Positions 39,242-51,323 of a stretch of DNA of 64,000 nucleotides are shown here, in pieces; position 1 is the stretch's first letter; each line of letters starts with the position of its first letter. The notes under the pieces were generated by a model, which did not search any database, was not told the DNA's origin, and was given only the letters and a program-made list of their open reading frames with translations. The stretch covers positions 14,580,087-14,644,086 of the forward strand of contig CANTUZ010000002.1 of assembly GCA_947846985.1 (NCBI GenBank), in the 5' to 3' direction. A program made the position numbers and the translations under genes. The stretch is from Fratercula arctica. Taxonomy: Eukaryota; Chordata; Aves; Charadriiformes; Alcidae.

Positions 39242-40319
39242 TCATGTGTTAAAATGTGCACAACATGACTATTTACCATATTAATGAGAGAATATGGCAA
39301 TACTCCCTTATTAGAAAAAAATATTTGTGACACTTCTTTTCTTTTGAAGTCAGCTGTTGATTTTAAATCAAGCGGTTAACGTAATTTTTGTCAGTCCCAT
39401 TCTGGATGTATGTGGGTCACTGTGTTTGCATTAAGTGTCAGGATGGGAAAACTGCCTTCATGAAAGCTGTGCTTTCATGTATTCAATTTGAAAAATATTC
39501 ATTCCTCCATTACTCATGTTTCCTCATTCCATTGGAGAACGATGACATTCGAAAGTAGGTAGCCAGACTGACATACAAAGGGAAGCACTTGGAGCCCATC
39601 TATCTTGCTTGGAGGAAAACTCAGAGGCTTAATTCCTTACAGTTCTTTGAAATCCTAAGATGAAGACACTATAGAATTGCAAAGTACTTTTATTATTAAG
39701 GGAGCAGGGGAAAATTTCACTTTTTACATTCAAAATAAAACAGTGAAAATCTTCCCCCAGGAAATTTCACTGGCTCAATCTGCTTCATTCATCGTAATTT
39801 TTAAACCCAATGTATACTTTAACCTCCATTTCTCCCCTGGTCTGTTTTACACCTTTCTTCATTTGAAGTTTCTCTGTAGAGTCTTTAATTTGTCAATCTT
39901 TTTCCTCAATGCAGTCACAGAAGAGTGGGAAAACTTCCCTGGCAGATGTTATTCTACACCTGCTCTGACAAAATTCCCGAGAAGAGGAATCTGCAGCCTC
40001 TCCAGCCGGTTTGTTCAAACTATGTTCACAATAAAGAGCAGAATGAGAACAGTTTTTCTTCTGCTTAACCTGAGCCCTCTTTGCTACAGAGAAATTCACT
40101 TTCTTATTGTTTTTTATGCAAGAAGAGCAATTTGAAAAATAGCTGATCACTGCCTTCTAACCATGTCTTTTATCTATTGTCAGAATTATATAGCACCTTT
40201 TTCTTCATTTCTCTTTTCCTATGTGAACCATTCCACATGAGTTAAGGTTTTGAAAGAAAATTTGCTTTTTACTGCTGTCTTCTAGACTCTCTCTGCGTTA
40301 TGTGTTTTGCAAAGCTACA

Positions 40320-40400
40320 TTTTAATGGAATTACAAGAACTGGACACCACTCCTCAACTGAGATCTCACTAGCACGAGTTAGAATGAAGTAATTCTCCTG
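40320..40400 (-). mobile_element. Possible old CR1-related LINE fragment
   Basis: On the minus strand, 'gctagtgagatctcagttga' (about 40352-40371) followed by 'tggtgtccagttcttg' (about 40332-40347) resembles the CR1 reverse transcriptase region GCACTGGTGAGGCCCCACCTC / GTGTCCAGTTTTGGG. The same region is present at about 47,980-48,030 in the well-preserved CR1 of this window. By hand roughly 60-65 % of positions agree over the best 50 nt. This suggests a very old CR1- or L3-type relic. The match is short, so chance cannot be excluded and the outer limits are unknown. The surrounding minus-strand frames (40269-40661 and 40552-40840) may be its decayed continuation. Confidence 0.35.
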
Positions 40401-42756
40401 ATTCCGTCCCAAGCTGAAATTTACTTTCTTCACAACAGCAGCTACTTTTAAATTCATCTTCAGCTTAAGAATTGCCATGCTTTCTTGGACCCTCTTCCAA
40501 TGTATGGCTACCTTCACTGGGGATTTTTTTCCCCAAATATCTAACTGGATTTTATGTGGTTGTAACTTGTATGCATTGCATTTTTTTGCACAGTCCTGGC
40601 TTACCTTGATTCTCCCCATCACTACCGACTTGTCTGGCAATGACTGGCCTCTGTTTACCATGGGACTCTTGTTGGTGACGGCACTGCCTGGCCTGTCTTG
40701 CTCTTACCCTTGGTTCTGAGGTCACCTTTCCTTCCAGAGCTGCCCACTCTTTCTGGCATTCTGGGACAGGCATATAAAAGGGTCTTGAACTGTTCTGCTA
40801 GTTTAGGAGGAAATACTAATAATGCACATTTTTGAGCCATTGTCCATCTGGCTTACGCTTACTACTTTAGCCTGCTTGTGAAAAAAATCACATGGAACTT
40901 ACTGAAAAGTGGATAATATCAAGTAATATCACATACTACTTAATACTATACAGTATGTGCAATATATAGCATAGGTCTTTAGTTTTCCTGAAGTTTCTTC
41001 CTCTATAACTACAGAAAGTGTTATTCCTGAAAGTATTTGTGACAGATTGTATCTGAGGGACAACAATTAAAATGCGTGAACATCCTACAAAAAAAAAAAA
41101 AAAATGCCTTTTGTTGCAAAGAAGATAAGATTTCAGACTTGTTTCACAAATGCATTTTAGCATATCCTTGAAGTCAAGTCCATGCTTAAGAGTTTGTTGC
41201 AATATCACTTGATAGAAAATATAATACCTTCATCCCCTCTGTAACCTAATCTACCCTTTATTTACCTTATATTCCATTCTCAGAAGTCCCTGACATAAGA
41301 ATGGCTGGCCACTGAATTCATTGTCAACACATGAATTATGCTCGGTGTTGATACAGATGTTATGATAAGTAGAAAAATAATGGTTTTCCACAAGCTGTTT
41401 CTTGAAGATAAGATGAGATTTATATGTATGTTATCAGTTCTGGAGAGGTGCAAAGAAAAGTTGGAAAGATACTTGACCATAAGTAGAGGAAAGAGTTGGG
41501 GCTTAAGAGCTAGAGCTTAACAAAGATCTTGCCTTATTTTAGGTGACTTCTTGGACTATAGCAGGAAAGAGAGGACTGTCCAGGAATAATAGCTTGACAC
41601 TGCAAATCTTTATCTTTTATGAAATAGAATATTGTCCATCAAAATTTGTGAAAGTGTCATTGAAAGATTAAAGTTTCCACCATGTGGAGAATACAAATGC
41701 AACCTTCTTCACAAACACTGCAACAAACCAAATGTAAACAGACAATTTGTTTTGCCTCAGGCATGCAAATATCCGCAGTTTCCAAAAACATTGCTCTTCA
41801 GAAAGGATGTCTCCCTGTATTGGGCATAGTGCTGTGCCTCTGAAGTCAATGGGAGCTTTGTCAAAGGCCTCAAAGGAAGCAGGACCAGGCTCATCCTGTA
41901 ATGTGAGGTCTGGGTGTCAACATCCTTGTTCTGTTCAGAAGCACGTTTGAAGACTGTAATCACAGACTTGGAAAGATAACTGTCACTTCAGGTTTAATCC
42001 ACATATCTGAATGCATCTGAGGCTTTTGGAATTTCATGTCCTGTCAGTACAATTCCAGAGAGGCATTATAATGTTTTTAATTTCCATTTCCCACCACATC
42101 ACATAGACACATGAAATGATCCAATTTAAAATCAAGCTTTATAATTTCCTGCATCTCTTCTGTGCCACTTCAAATAAGTAACAGAAATCACAACCAGCCA
42201 ACAACCACCTGTGTCTACCCACACAAGTCCAGTTGGCTGAATGTTTGTTTCAGCAATTCCATTTGCATACCTTCCTTCACAATACAGCCGTTGGAAAATG
42301 ACTGTGATTTGCTTGTGTTGCTGAGATATACTATACATCACAGAGCTCCCACTCTTTTATATTGCCTCATGATGGGCCTCTGTGGACAAAGACAGCACAC
42401 ATTTTATTTCCTCCCACTTGAACACACTGTTGTAATTAGGTGCAAGTTGCAGGAAACCATTGCTTTAGTTCATTATCCTTAAAATCACAGATCAGAACTT
42501 GAGCGGCAGACTGGAGAACCAATTTGTTATTTCAGTCTTGTTTCTTTTCTCACTATTCTTATTGCTAAAAAGTAAGAAATAAATAAAGGAATTACAAATG
42601 TTGAAATGCTACCAATAGGACTCCCTAAATGTTATTTCAAGCACAATTTTTTATTATTTATTTTTAATCCTAGATCTGCTCTGGTTGAACAAGAAGACCC
42701 AAAAGACCAGGTAGCGAATCTGAAAGCTCACAGAGGGAAGGGAATTCTTCCAGGGC
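40401..42756. other. Non-coding DNA, possible continuation of old repeat
   Basis: No gene is recognised. Minus-strand frames of 60-130 codons at 40269-40840 are rich in Lys, Arg and Gln but show no domain I know. A 16-A run lies at 41089-41104. Plus-strand frame 42162-42482 (106 codons) is likewise featureless. Confidence 0.45.
41089..41104. repeat. Poly-A run (16 A)
   Basis: Sixteen consecutive A without a recognisable retrocopy beside them. Confidence 0.95.
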
Positions 42757-42814
42757 TGAGATCAAGGACGACAGTCAGAGACTGAGTTGAGACCAAGGAC
42801 GACAGTCAGAGACT
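42757..42814. repeat. 31-bp tandem duplication, about 1.9 copies
   Basis: The 27-mer beginning TGAGAYCAAGGACGACAGTC occurs at 42757-42783 and again at 42788-42814 with a single T/C difference, giving a period of 31 nt. Near-identity indicates a fairly recent local duplication, possibly the seed of a minisatellite. Confidence 0.95.
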
Positions 42815-45800
42815 AGCCTGAGAGGATCCTTTCCCAGCCAGGCCATTTTCTGCCATCCCCAGTGACAGGGACAGGAGACATGGGAGGCAAGCCCACAGCA
42901 TGCAGCTCTGTACAGATTCCAGTCAGCACTATTGCACTTTGGAAACCTTTAAGTGTTGTTAAAATTTAGTTCATCTGTGGAAAAGCACAGAGTGCCAAAG
43001 GATGCTAAACCGCTCTAAGTTCAGGTGCATTTGGAAATTTGTATTCTGCTTCTTAGATTTCACCCCAAATATTAACAAGTCTAATCATAAATGCTTTGTG
43101 CTACCTACAATACCCAGATATTAAGTTGGCTAATACCTCCCACTTCTTGTATTCCTTGTATTAATATCAGCTAGGCTTTCCCAAGCATTCCTAGGTAGTC
43201 AGTTAACACTGGCTCCCTTGGAGAAAGAAAGGAAGTTGATGTAAATTATGTATAACTGGAAAAATTCTCTATGAATAACTGGTTAGAGTTTTGTGTTCAG
43301 AGAGCTTCAGATCTGACTTGGAATCTAATATGACAGAATACTAAACTTCAGAAGACGTAATTCAGTTACTGTCTCTGCCCTAGAGTTGTTGAGATTTTTA
43401 ATCCTTCAAACACAAAATGATTCTTGCAGAGCTCTTGGAAGGGGATTGCAAAGAAAGTCCATATAGTATTTACTTTTTAAATGCATATTTTTCCATGCAA
43501 TAGTAAGAAAAAAAGATGTCAAATGCACAGCAACAAACCAGACTTGGTTTTATTTCTTTAGCTGAAGTATCTGGGGTGATACAATCTGATATCCCATTCA
43601 AATATAACTCTCCCGTCGCATAGCTACAGCTGCAACCTACTAGAGAAAAAGATTAAGTGGAAGGAAATTTAAGCCACAGTAGGCCTAGCAAGTCACCTGC
43701 TAAAGACTTTGGATGAGAGTCAAGGGGTTAGCTGAATTCCTGGTTAAGTCATTCTGTATTCGTTCTCTGCAAACATCTGTGCTGAGGAATGGGATGACAA
43801 TGCATATATACGGACTTTTAAAATTTCTTATGGTTAGCTAAACATATCTGCAGTATGGTGATGTTTTGCAGATCATACAGATTTGTTTAGCTCTTTTTGA
43901 GAAGCATGGGTGTAAATTCTGTCCTTGATATGCTATCTCATTTAAACTACTTGCTTGTGGTTCTTTGAAAATGACCACATCAGGTAAACAAATAATAATG
44001 AAAATGCAAAATTGAGCTATGCTACTACACAATCCTATATTCACTGTTTCCTTGATCTGGCAGCAATTTATAGAGTCTTTCCATCTGTAATGGAACAACT
44101 GAAAAAAGTAAAAATGTGTGAAGATGTTGTTTTTTCTCGTACGTCACATATTTAACTTTTCTCAGGTGATCTACAATTAAAGGAGGAAAAAAAAAAAAGA
44201 AAATTACTCTGAACAGAAAATAATTTATTTTACTAGGTGATACTATAGTCCATGGAAAGAGTGGGCCAGGGACTGGCAAGAGACTGTAAAGTGCATTAGT
44301 TTTTGGCCAAATATACTTCTTGTCTAGGAGATAAATTACCAGACTATAGAAGCCTGTGTCTGCAAACAATGGCACACAAAATACCCCACTGACTGTCACT
44401 GGTCCTTTCTCTGCCTATATCTTTGATACCATTTGGATGCTTGAGTGAAGCCACCTAGATGCCTTTAGGCAAGCAGAAATCCCACTTAATTATTATGTTG
44501 GTTTTAAGTCTTCTTTGTATCGGCAAAGGAGCTATGATAAGGTTTTAGAAGTTCAATTAACACTACCGATTTTGAAATAAGACTGTAGCATTTTTTTCTT
44601 TTTTTTTTTTTTTTTAAACTTTCTCTTCCTTATGTCCCTAGTGTGCTATATCAAATTTAATCCTTTGGTCTGAAATTTTTCTTGTTCCAGAAGTTCTTTT
44701 ACAGTAGGAATGTAGGACTGGACAACACCATGAGGACCTTTATATTAATTCTCTTGAAATCACAGGAAATAATGTGCTTGATGACTAAATTTAGAGGATC
44801 CAAACAGTTTCTGCAGTACATGGCCCCACACACTATAGGCTAGAAAATCCTTTCCAGCATCCATTTGAAAACAGAAGACCTGTAATGAAAGACCAAAAAG
44901 AAGAAATATAATTTCCCATGGAAACACAACAGGAAAGAACAATATTCTAGCTACCAGGGGTAACAAAATTTGATAATAAAAAGGATTACTGGTCCAAGAA
45001 AAGCTGTTAGGATCACTCCAGCTCCAGTGGAGGACTCAACGAAATAAATACTCTCAGTTCCTTCCAAACTGACCTGAGGGAAAATTCCCTTCCTACTCCT
45101 AATCTTGTGCTCAATTTAATTTTGAGTGTGTGAGGAAAATATGTCACCTAGGTTCTGAGAAACTGAAATTCTCCTAGTTATCTCTGAACACCTTGCCTTA
45201 TGGCCATTTTTGTTGTGGCACATGTCTTTGCCCTACAGGAAATTACAAAAGCCGTAAAAGTAGGAGTGACCTCTTCCCTTCCTCCCCCCTCAGTCATTAG
45301 AGCCCACTGGAAGCCCCAGAGCGTGGGATTAATGTAAATTAAGTACAAAGCAAACAAACAGTGATCCTGTTACAGCCAGCCACATCCTCTTTCCTTAGGG
45401 CAGGGGGATCATGGCAAAGCTAAAAATGTAGCTGCCTTTTTGTGAATAGACAATAGGAAAAAGAAGATATAGAGAGTTATTCCCTCTTGGGAATGGGACA
45501 GTTATAACATCTGTGCTTTTAGAGGCTGCCTCCTATGGGATAATGGCACAGAGGTAAATACAGAGAGAGTCAACTTGTTCCTCCTCTCAGAAGTCAGAGC
45601 TGAACACACAGCAATCTATCGGTTTTAAAAATAAATGTAGATACCATTTCCAAGTATCTTCTGCACAACATTCAAGGCACCAGAATCTATTTTCAGCACA
45701 AAAAAATACACTTTGCCCAGTCTTCATATGCTACCCAATGTTCCTGAAGCTGGGATTTCCACCAGAATAAATTATAAACTACAGTTATATAGTTACTGAT

Positions 45801-47488
45801 GGGTAAGATCATTAGAAATATTCACAAGACAGAAAAAGAAGAAATAGTGCTACAATGAACCTTGCACAAGGATATGTAAGGGAAGACAATCAGCTTTGTT
45901 TGATGTTGTTTTCACCTTTATATCCATTATTTCTCTTGAGTCTATTTTTACCCAAGGGCCAAATAATTACCAGGTGTAAAATAAAGCAGCTCTTCTGAAC
46001 TCAGTGGAGCTGCATCAAGTGAAGACTGATAAGCATGTCCCTATCATTTAAATACTATCAGATCAGAGGTTAATAGGATAGGTCTTAACACTAGAAGAAT
46101 TTAATCTTTGAATGCCACGACATATACATGTTTAGTACTGGGAAAGTATTGGGAAAGAAATACTAAGATATGCTTCAAAGTGTAATTTATCGAAGACCAG
46201 AATGGCTCAAACAGATCCGGAGGTCTATGCAAAAATTGCTTTTGTTAGAGTAAAAGGTATTTATAGATACTCATGCAGCAGAATTTTGGATCTTCAAAGA
46301 CAGAAAAAATGCAAGACTTTACTGTGAATATTCGGTTTGCATATATATTATGAACTGTGATGAAAATAGCTGCTTTGCAAACTGTTCCATAACATCTTTG
46401 TGAAGATGTTAAAGTGGTCTGGTGAAAACACAGCAAACAGAACCATATATTTCTGTTCAACTAAAAAGATGCTATTGATTCAAATGCTGGCGTATATCAC
46501 CGTAGAGGAAAAGAAGGTTGAAAAGCAGACCAGCAGCGTCACAACAGGGTCAAGTGCTCATGATCTGATAAACATCCAAAGTTCACATCAATTTGATTGA
46601 ATTGCCTCAACACAGTTGGTACATTTCTGGTTGTACACAATGTTGGGATGGTAATGCCACCAGTAACTCAGTTAGAGAGGAGGCAACTTAACTATTTCAT
46701 GTCTATTAAACATGGAGAGAGAATCCTTGTGGGATGGATGCAGCATATGCAGGTACAATAAAATAACAGGAAATAAAAAAAAAAATTAAAGGGCCAAAAA
46801 GTGAAGGATTCTTAATTTATTTGGAAAGAAGTTATAGGAATGAGTTGTTACCAGTTAAGCGAAAATCTTGTGTAAAAACATCTCTTCGGAACCTGTTCGA
46901 AGTCATTAGCCTAAAGTTTGGATGACTCTGGTAGGTGCACAGGTAGAAATCCAACAGGCCATGGTATAGGTTACCAAATGCCAAAAGATCTTGCCACCTC
47001 AGTGAAAGACCTGAATAAGAATCAGAATATGCCACCCAGCCTAGTAATGAATTGATCATTTGTTCTAAGTAGAAAAAGATAATATAAATCCCCCTTAGTC
47101 AACAAGGTATTCGGTACAAGAGCAGCAGAAGAAAAATTAAAACCCTCAGGATCAGAAGTCTCTCAAGGGATCTCAGTGTTTTAAGACTATGTTTCTTAGT
47201 GATATTGTTTTATTGCCATTGAATGGCATAGAGAGGTCTAGCCAGAGAGTGTCCTGGAAAAGAGAACTATCCATTTGGAACCTAGCTCTGTTAAAAGTTC
47301 CTCATCTTCTTTTGACTTGGACTGGTTTGGACAGTAAATCTATTCCTTAAAAAGAATACGTTTTGATGCATCATGGCAGAAATAGTTCTTAGGAAAAAAT
47401 GTTACATCATGGTTGTTTTGTAGATAAAATATGATTTTTCTTTCTAACATAATCTGTTCATTCATATGTGTTTGGGTTTTTTTTGTTT
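42815..47488. other. Non-coding AT-rich DNA
   Basis: No gene is recognised. A poly-T tract (44591-44615) and scattered short frames are all that is visible. The largest frame (44025-44399, minus strand, 124 codons) includes phenylalanine and proline runs derived from low-complexity sequence and has no known domain. Confidence 0.55.
44591..44615. repeat. Poly-T tract (T7-C-T17)
   Basis: A T-run broken by one C. The minus strand would read as a poly-A tail, but no minus-strand retrocopy is recognisable. Confidence 0.95.
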
Positions 47489-48730
47489 TAGAATCATAGA
47501 ATTGTCTAGGTTGGAAGGGACCTTTCAGATCATCTAGTCCAGCTATCACCCTAACTCTAACAAAAACCATCACCAAACCATATCTCTAAGCACTATATCT
47601 ACCTGTCTTTTAAATACCTCCAGGGATAACGATTCCACCACTTCCCTGGACAGACTGTTCGAATACTTGATAATCCTTTCAGTGTAAAAGTTTTTCCTAA
47701 TATCCAGTCTAAACCTCCCCTGGTGCAACTTGATGCCATTTCCTTTTGTCGTATGGCCTGTTCCTTGGGAGAAGAGACCGACCCCCACCTCTCTACAACC
47801 TCCTTTCAGGTAGCTGTAGAGAGCGATAAGGTCTCCCCTCAGACTCCTTTTCTCCAGGCTAAACAACCCCAGTTTCCTCAAATGCTCCTCATAAGACTTG
47901 TTCTCCAGACCCCTCACCAGCTTCATCCCCCTTCTCTGGACCCACTCCAGCACCTCAATGTCTTTCTTGTAGTGAGGTCCCCAAAACTGGACACAGCACT
48001 TGAGGTGGGGCCTCACCAGTGCCGAGTACAGGGGGACAATCACTTCCCTAGTCCTACTCACCACGCTGTTCCTGATACAAGCCAGGATGCTGTTGGCCTT
48101 CTTGGCCATCTGGGCACACTGCTGGCTCGTATTCAGCCAGCTGTCGACCAGCATCCCCAGGTCCTTTTCTGCCAGGCAGCTTTCCAGCCACTCCTTCCCA
48201 AGCATGTAGCACTGCACGGGGTTGTTGTGACCCAAGTGCAGGACCCGGCACTTGGCCTTGTTGAAACTCATACCACTGGCTTCAGCCCATTGATCCAGCC
48301 TGTCCAGATCCCTCTGAAGTGCCTTTCTACCTTCAAGCAGGTCAACACTCCCACCTACCTTGGTGTTTGCAAAATTACTGAGGGTGCACTCAATCCCCTC
48401 GTCCAAATCATTGATAAAGATATTAAAGAGAACTGGGCCCAATACCAAGCCCTGGGGAACACCACTTGTGACTGGCCAACAGCTGGATTTAACTCCATTT
48501 ACCACCACTCTCTGGACCTGACCTTCCAGCCATTTTTTTACCCAGCGAAGAGTACTCCCGTCCAAGCCATAGGCAGCCATTTTCTCCAAGACAATGTTGT
48601 GGGAAACTGGATCAAAAGCTTTACTAAAGTCCAGGTAAACATCATCCACAGCTTTTCCCTCATCCACCAAGTGGGACACTTTGTCATAGAAGGAGATTAG
48701 GTTTGTCAAGCAGGACTTGCCTTTCATGTT
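47489..48730 (-). mobile_element. 5'-truncated CR1 LINE retrotransposon
   Basis: This is a non-LTR retrotransposon copy of the avian CR1 family on the minus strand, about 1.24 kb long. It keeps only the C-terminal part of ORF2 and a short 3' UTR. The 3' end lies at the lower coordinates. There the plus strand reads GAATCATAGAATTGTCTAGG (47491-47510) followed by TTGGAAGGGACCTTTCAGAT and then CATCTAGTCCAG, the hallmark reverse complement of the CR1 tail, including about one and a half units of its terminal ATTCTATG octamer. The 5' truncation is at about 48724-48730, as in most CR1 copies. Both flanks are T-rich on the plus strand and no clear target-site duplication is seen, as is usual for CR1. 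The long intact frame suggests a relatively young copy. Confidence 0.97.
47570..48727 (-). pseudogene. CR1 ORF2 C-terminal fragment (reverse transcriptase, inactive)
   Basis: A 385-codon frame with the C-terminal two-fifths or so of CR1 ORF2, lacking the endonuclease and the start of the polymerase domain. Reverse transcriptase motif A is present ([10 protein letters not shown], residues 30-39, with catalytic Asp33), as is motif B ([11 protein letters not shown], residues 88-98, where the usual Ser after QG is Leu). Motif C, normally FADDTK, reads FANTK at residues 119-123 (48359-48373). One Asp codon is deleted and the other is Asn, so the catalytic pair is lost. The rest is the CR1 thumb and C-terminal region, ending RDMVW-stop. 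Polymerase activity is not expected. The methionine at residue 1 is not the native start. The frame has no premature stop or frameshift despite the lesion. It stands alone, with no host gene beside it. Confidence 0.93.
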
Positions 48731-49347
48731 GTTGTTTTGTTTTTTTTTTCATTCTGGGGTGCAAATAATTTCTCCTTTCTCGGGAGAATGGGATCCAGTG
48801 GCAAGTGTGGTCTTTTGTTGTATTGCTCTAGAAGCCTGTAATTCTCAGGAATAGCAAAAGCTCCAATTTATTTTCTCATTTAAACAAGAAAAACAATAAG
48901 AAAGTATTAGCATGAAATAGAGTTCTTCATTTATAGGAAGCTATATAATAGAATTGATCAAATGGACTGAAGTATTTATTTAATTAATTGTTATTTATTA
49001 GATTATTATGTTTTCCATTCACATAACAACATTAATTTTCATAAAGCTGTAAAAGCTTGAAGTCCTACTGGGTAAAATCCTGAAAATATAATACATTTCT
49101 CAAAAGAATGATGTATTAACTTTGTTTTCTGATAGTGTTAGCAGTGTAACAGATTTCCAGTGTTCCTCTAACCCCTTAGGACATCTAAAGAACTCCAGGA
49201 AACAAAGGTATCTTTCTGTACCTTCTGTTGTTTCTACATATACATGGCCTAATAGCACATGAAACACTACAGCCTAGTGTGATCACAGCATATACCACAT
49301 ACATAGTGCAGCCTCTTGTTTTTTCCTATTTTGTTTCGCTATTTGGT

Positions 49348-49405
49348 ATGCAAATCCACTCCGTGGTAACCTTATCCATGTGCTGCCTGTTCTGCTCATG
49401 CAAAT
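49348..49405 (+). promoter_or_regulatory. Pair of ATGCAAAT octamers 50 nt apart
   Basis: Exact octamers lie at 49348-49355 and 49398-49405 in the same orientation, each followed by CC or CT. Octamers are bound by POU-domain factors such as Oct1. Two in 58 nt may mark an enhancer, but isolated octamers occur several times elsewhere in the window (for example near 17350, 29656 and 57785), so chance is plausible. Confidence 0.25.
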
Positions 49406-51249
49406 CTTTGTAGATATCCTGGATTCTGATGCCATCTGCATCTGCTTATATTCCTTGCCTTTAACAAAGAATCAGGAGTTAGCTAGACAGATGGTGAGGC
49501 AAAACTATTATCAGAGATTATCAGGAAAATATGCTATTTTAAAGACTTTTAAAAATGTAATCACCTTTATTCAGGGTAGCATTAATACAGTACCATATTG
49601 TGCAATTACAGTTAGAGCTACATTGCTTCGGTACAGACAGCATTACAGTGGGGTGGGAAGGAGAGATATTTTGGTTTTTATAACACTCTCAATGGCTGTT
49701 TTAAATCAGTCCTCCTGTCGAGGGATTGCAGTGATATCCTCCTGATTTTGTTTGATAATAACTCCACCATATACTTAAAATCTCTTTTTGAGGGAGAACA
49801 AAATGGTGCTTAGTTGACAGTAGCTGAGCATTACTCATTGGTTTTTATTTCTGTTAAGAATCACAACATGTTTCCCCACCAGCTGCTGGAAGGAAAGGGA
49901 TTATCATCCTTGCAAATGCATGGAGCGGTTGGGCTGTCGTTGAATGCACTGAATGACCAGTATAGGCGAGCAGGTACAGCTTACGCTTACAGCTGTGAAT
50001 AAGCCTTGCACGACAGACCTTATGCAGTAGGATTTCTCTTCCTTAATCTTTGATATCTAAAGGATATATTTCAAAGTCCGACTTAGCCAAGGACCTCTGA
50101 ATTGTCATTGAAAAAAATAGGCATTTAAGATCAGTGCATCTTATCTGCTCAGAAAACTGTATTAAAATGAGTCAATATGTGGAAAAGTACTCCATCACTC
50201 TCTCCTGATAATAAAAGACACCTCTGTAGATGTAATCATCTAATATTGGACACTTTGGTAAAGATATATTGATGTCCCACCTGAAATATCTAACATTTCA
50301 GCATCAAGATATATATTCTTTCTGTATTTCATAGAACTCCATGTTGTGAAAGCCAAGAAATATAGGTAAAGTATTTTCTGGGGAAGTGAGGAGGGCTGGC
50401 GAGAGGTTCCTCACAGCTCATAGATTCCTGCATGACTTAAGTGATCATCTCACTTTCCTTTCTTATGGATTACTGTGTTCACTTAGGTGATGTCTTGATG
50501 TGTACACCAGGATAAAGGTGTGCAGCTTTTGCATTTTGTCTTGTAATTATAATTCTGAATATGAAAGAAGTAAGGCACATTTTTTTAATGTGTTTTACAT
50601 TTTTAGGCAGAAGGCTACTTCAAGTTTTGTCAGAAAGTGCTGAACATCATGAACTAACAGTATTTGTCTAAACTAATAAGAATGGAAGAAAGAACACATC
50701 CTAAAGTCCATTGTCCTGAAGTTTTCAACCGGTCAAAGGTGCAACAACAAAATTGAAGATCATTTTCTTTCTCGGACTTTCAGCTTTTAAAGGATCCTCC
50801 TCCATTTAACTGTCAGAGTTGTATAAAATGCTTAGATGGACAGGATAAATTCAGTTGCAATAAGTACAAGAATTCCCCAAACTTGGTACAGAAGTGAGAA
50901 AACAAATCAGAAATGCTGCAAAGACAGCTGTAGCCAGCTGTCTTCACACAATTACAGAACAAGACAGATCCTGAAACAAACACACAAGGAAATCATAGAA
51001 AGAGGTGTCAAATAATAAGAAGCATTTTATTAAAGTTAGTATATTCAGATAACTGTGTACAAGTTACCAAACGCTCAGCTGATGGATATCAGTGTAGTTC
51101 TATTGAAGTCAAGGACTTCACACTATTTTATCCTAATTAATAACATCCTAAAGTAGATCTAAGCAGTAATAAAAAAATATTTTAAGAGTTTATATAATTC
51201 TCCTGATCTCTGTTCCTTTATTATGCTCCTGGTACAGAAAAGTTAACAG

Positions 51250-51323
51250 AAAAAAAAAAAAAAAAAAAAACATTATCACATGATAATGTGATAATGTGAT
51301 AAAGCCAAAAGTCTTTTGGCTTT
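51250..51323. repeat. Poly-A run, 8-bp repeats and two nested hairpins
   Basis: A run of 21 A (51250-51270) is followed by two inverted repeats. The first has arms ATTATCACAT (51272-51281) and ATGTGATAAT (51286-51295) around a 4-nt loop. The second has arms AAAGCCAAAAG (51301-51311) and CTTTTGGCTTT (51313-51323) around a single base. Between them ATAATGTG is repeated about 2.5 times (51283-51302). Together these make a compact structured patch. A plus-strand retrocopy ending in the poly-A is possible, but its body is not recognisable. The patch may equally be a slippage-prone site. Confidence 0.85.

Larger units (their letters stand above)
31415..40319. other. Non-coding DNA with regulatory-looking islands
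   Basis: No gene is recognised. The block includes the paired octamer segment at 32.5 kb, the CpG cluster at 35.76 kb, a long AAT/AAC repeat at 37.7 kb, a poly-A/GA tract at 38.08 kb, the GC-rich islet at 38.4-38.75 kb and a small hairpin at 39.2 kb, each listed separately. A (CAT)n-like stretch lies at about 33628-33668. Open frames up to 118 codons (36115-36471) show no recognisable domain. Confidence 0.5.

Noticed and set aside
39677..40135. 152-codon plus-strand frame
   Set aside because: It begins at a TTG rather than an ATG and is made of Phe/Leu-rich translation of T-rich DNA, with no recognisable domain.
47723..48700. 325-codon plus-strand open frame
   Set aside because: It is the antisense shadow of the CR1 reverse transcriptase frame. 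Its proline/histidine-rich translation has no family, while the minus strand carries clear motifs A and B.
47471..48750. Target-site duplication around the CR1
   Set aside because: Both flanks are T-rich (T8-G-T4 on one side, GTTTTG-T10 on the other), but no exact duplication can be set apart from low complexity, and CR1 usually lacks one.
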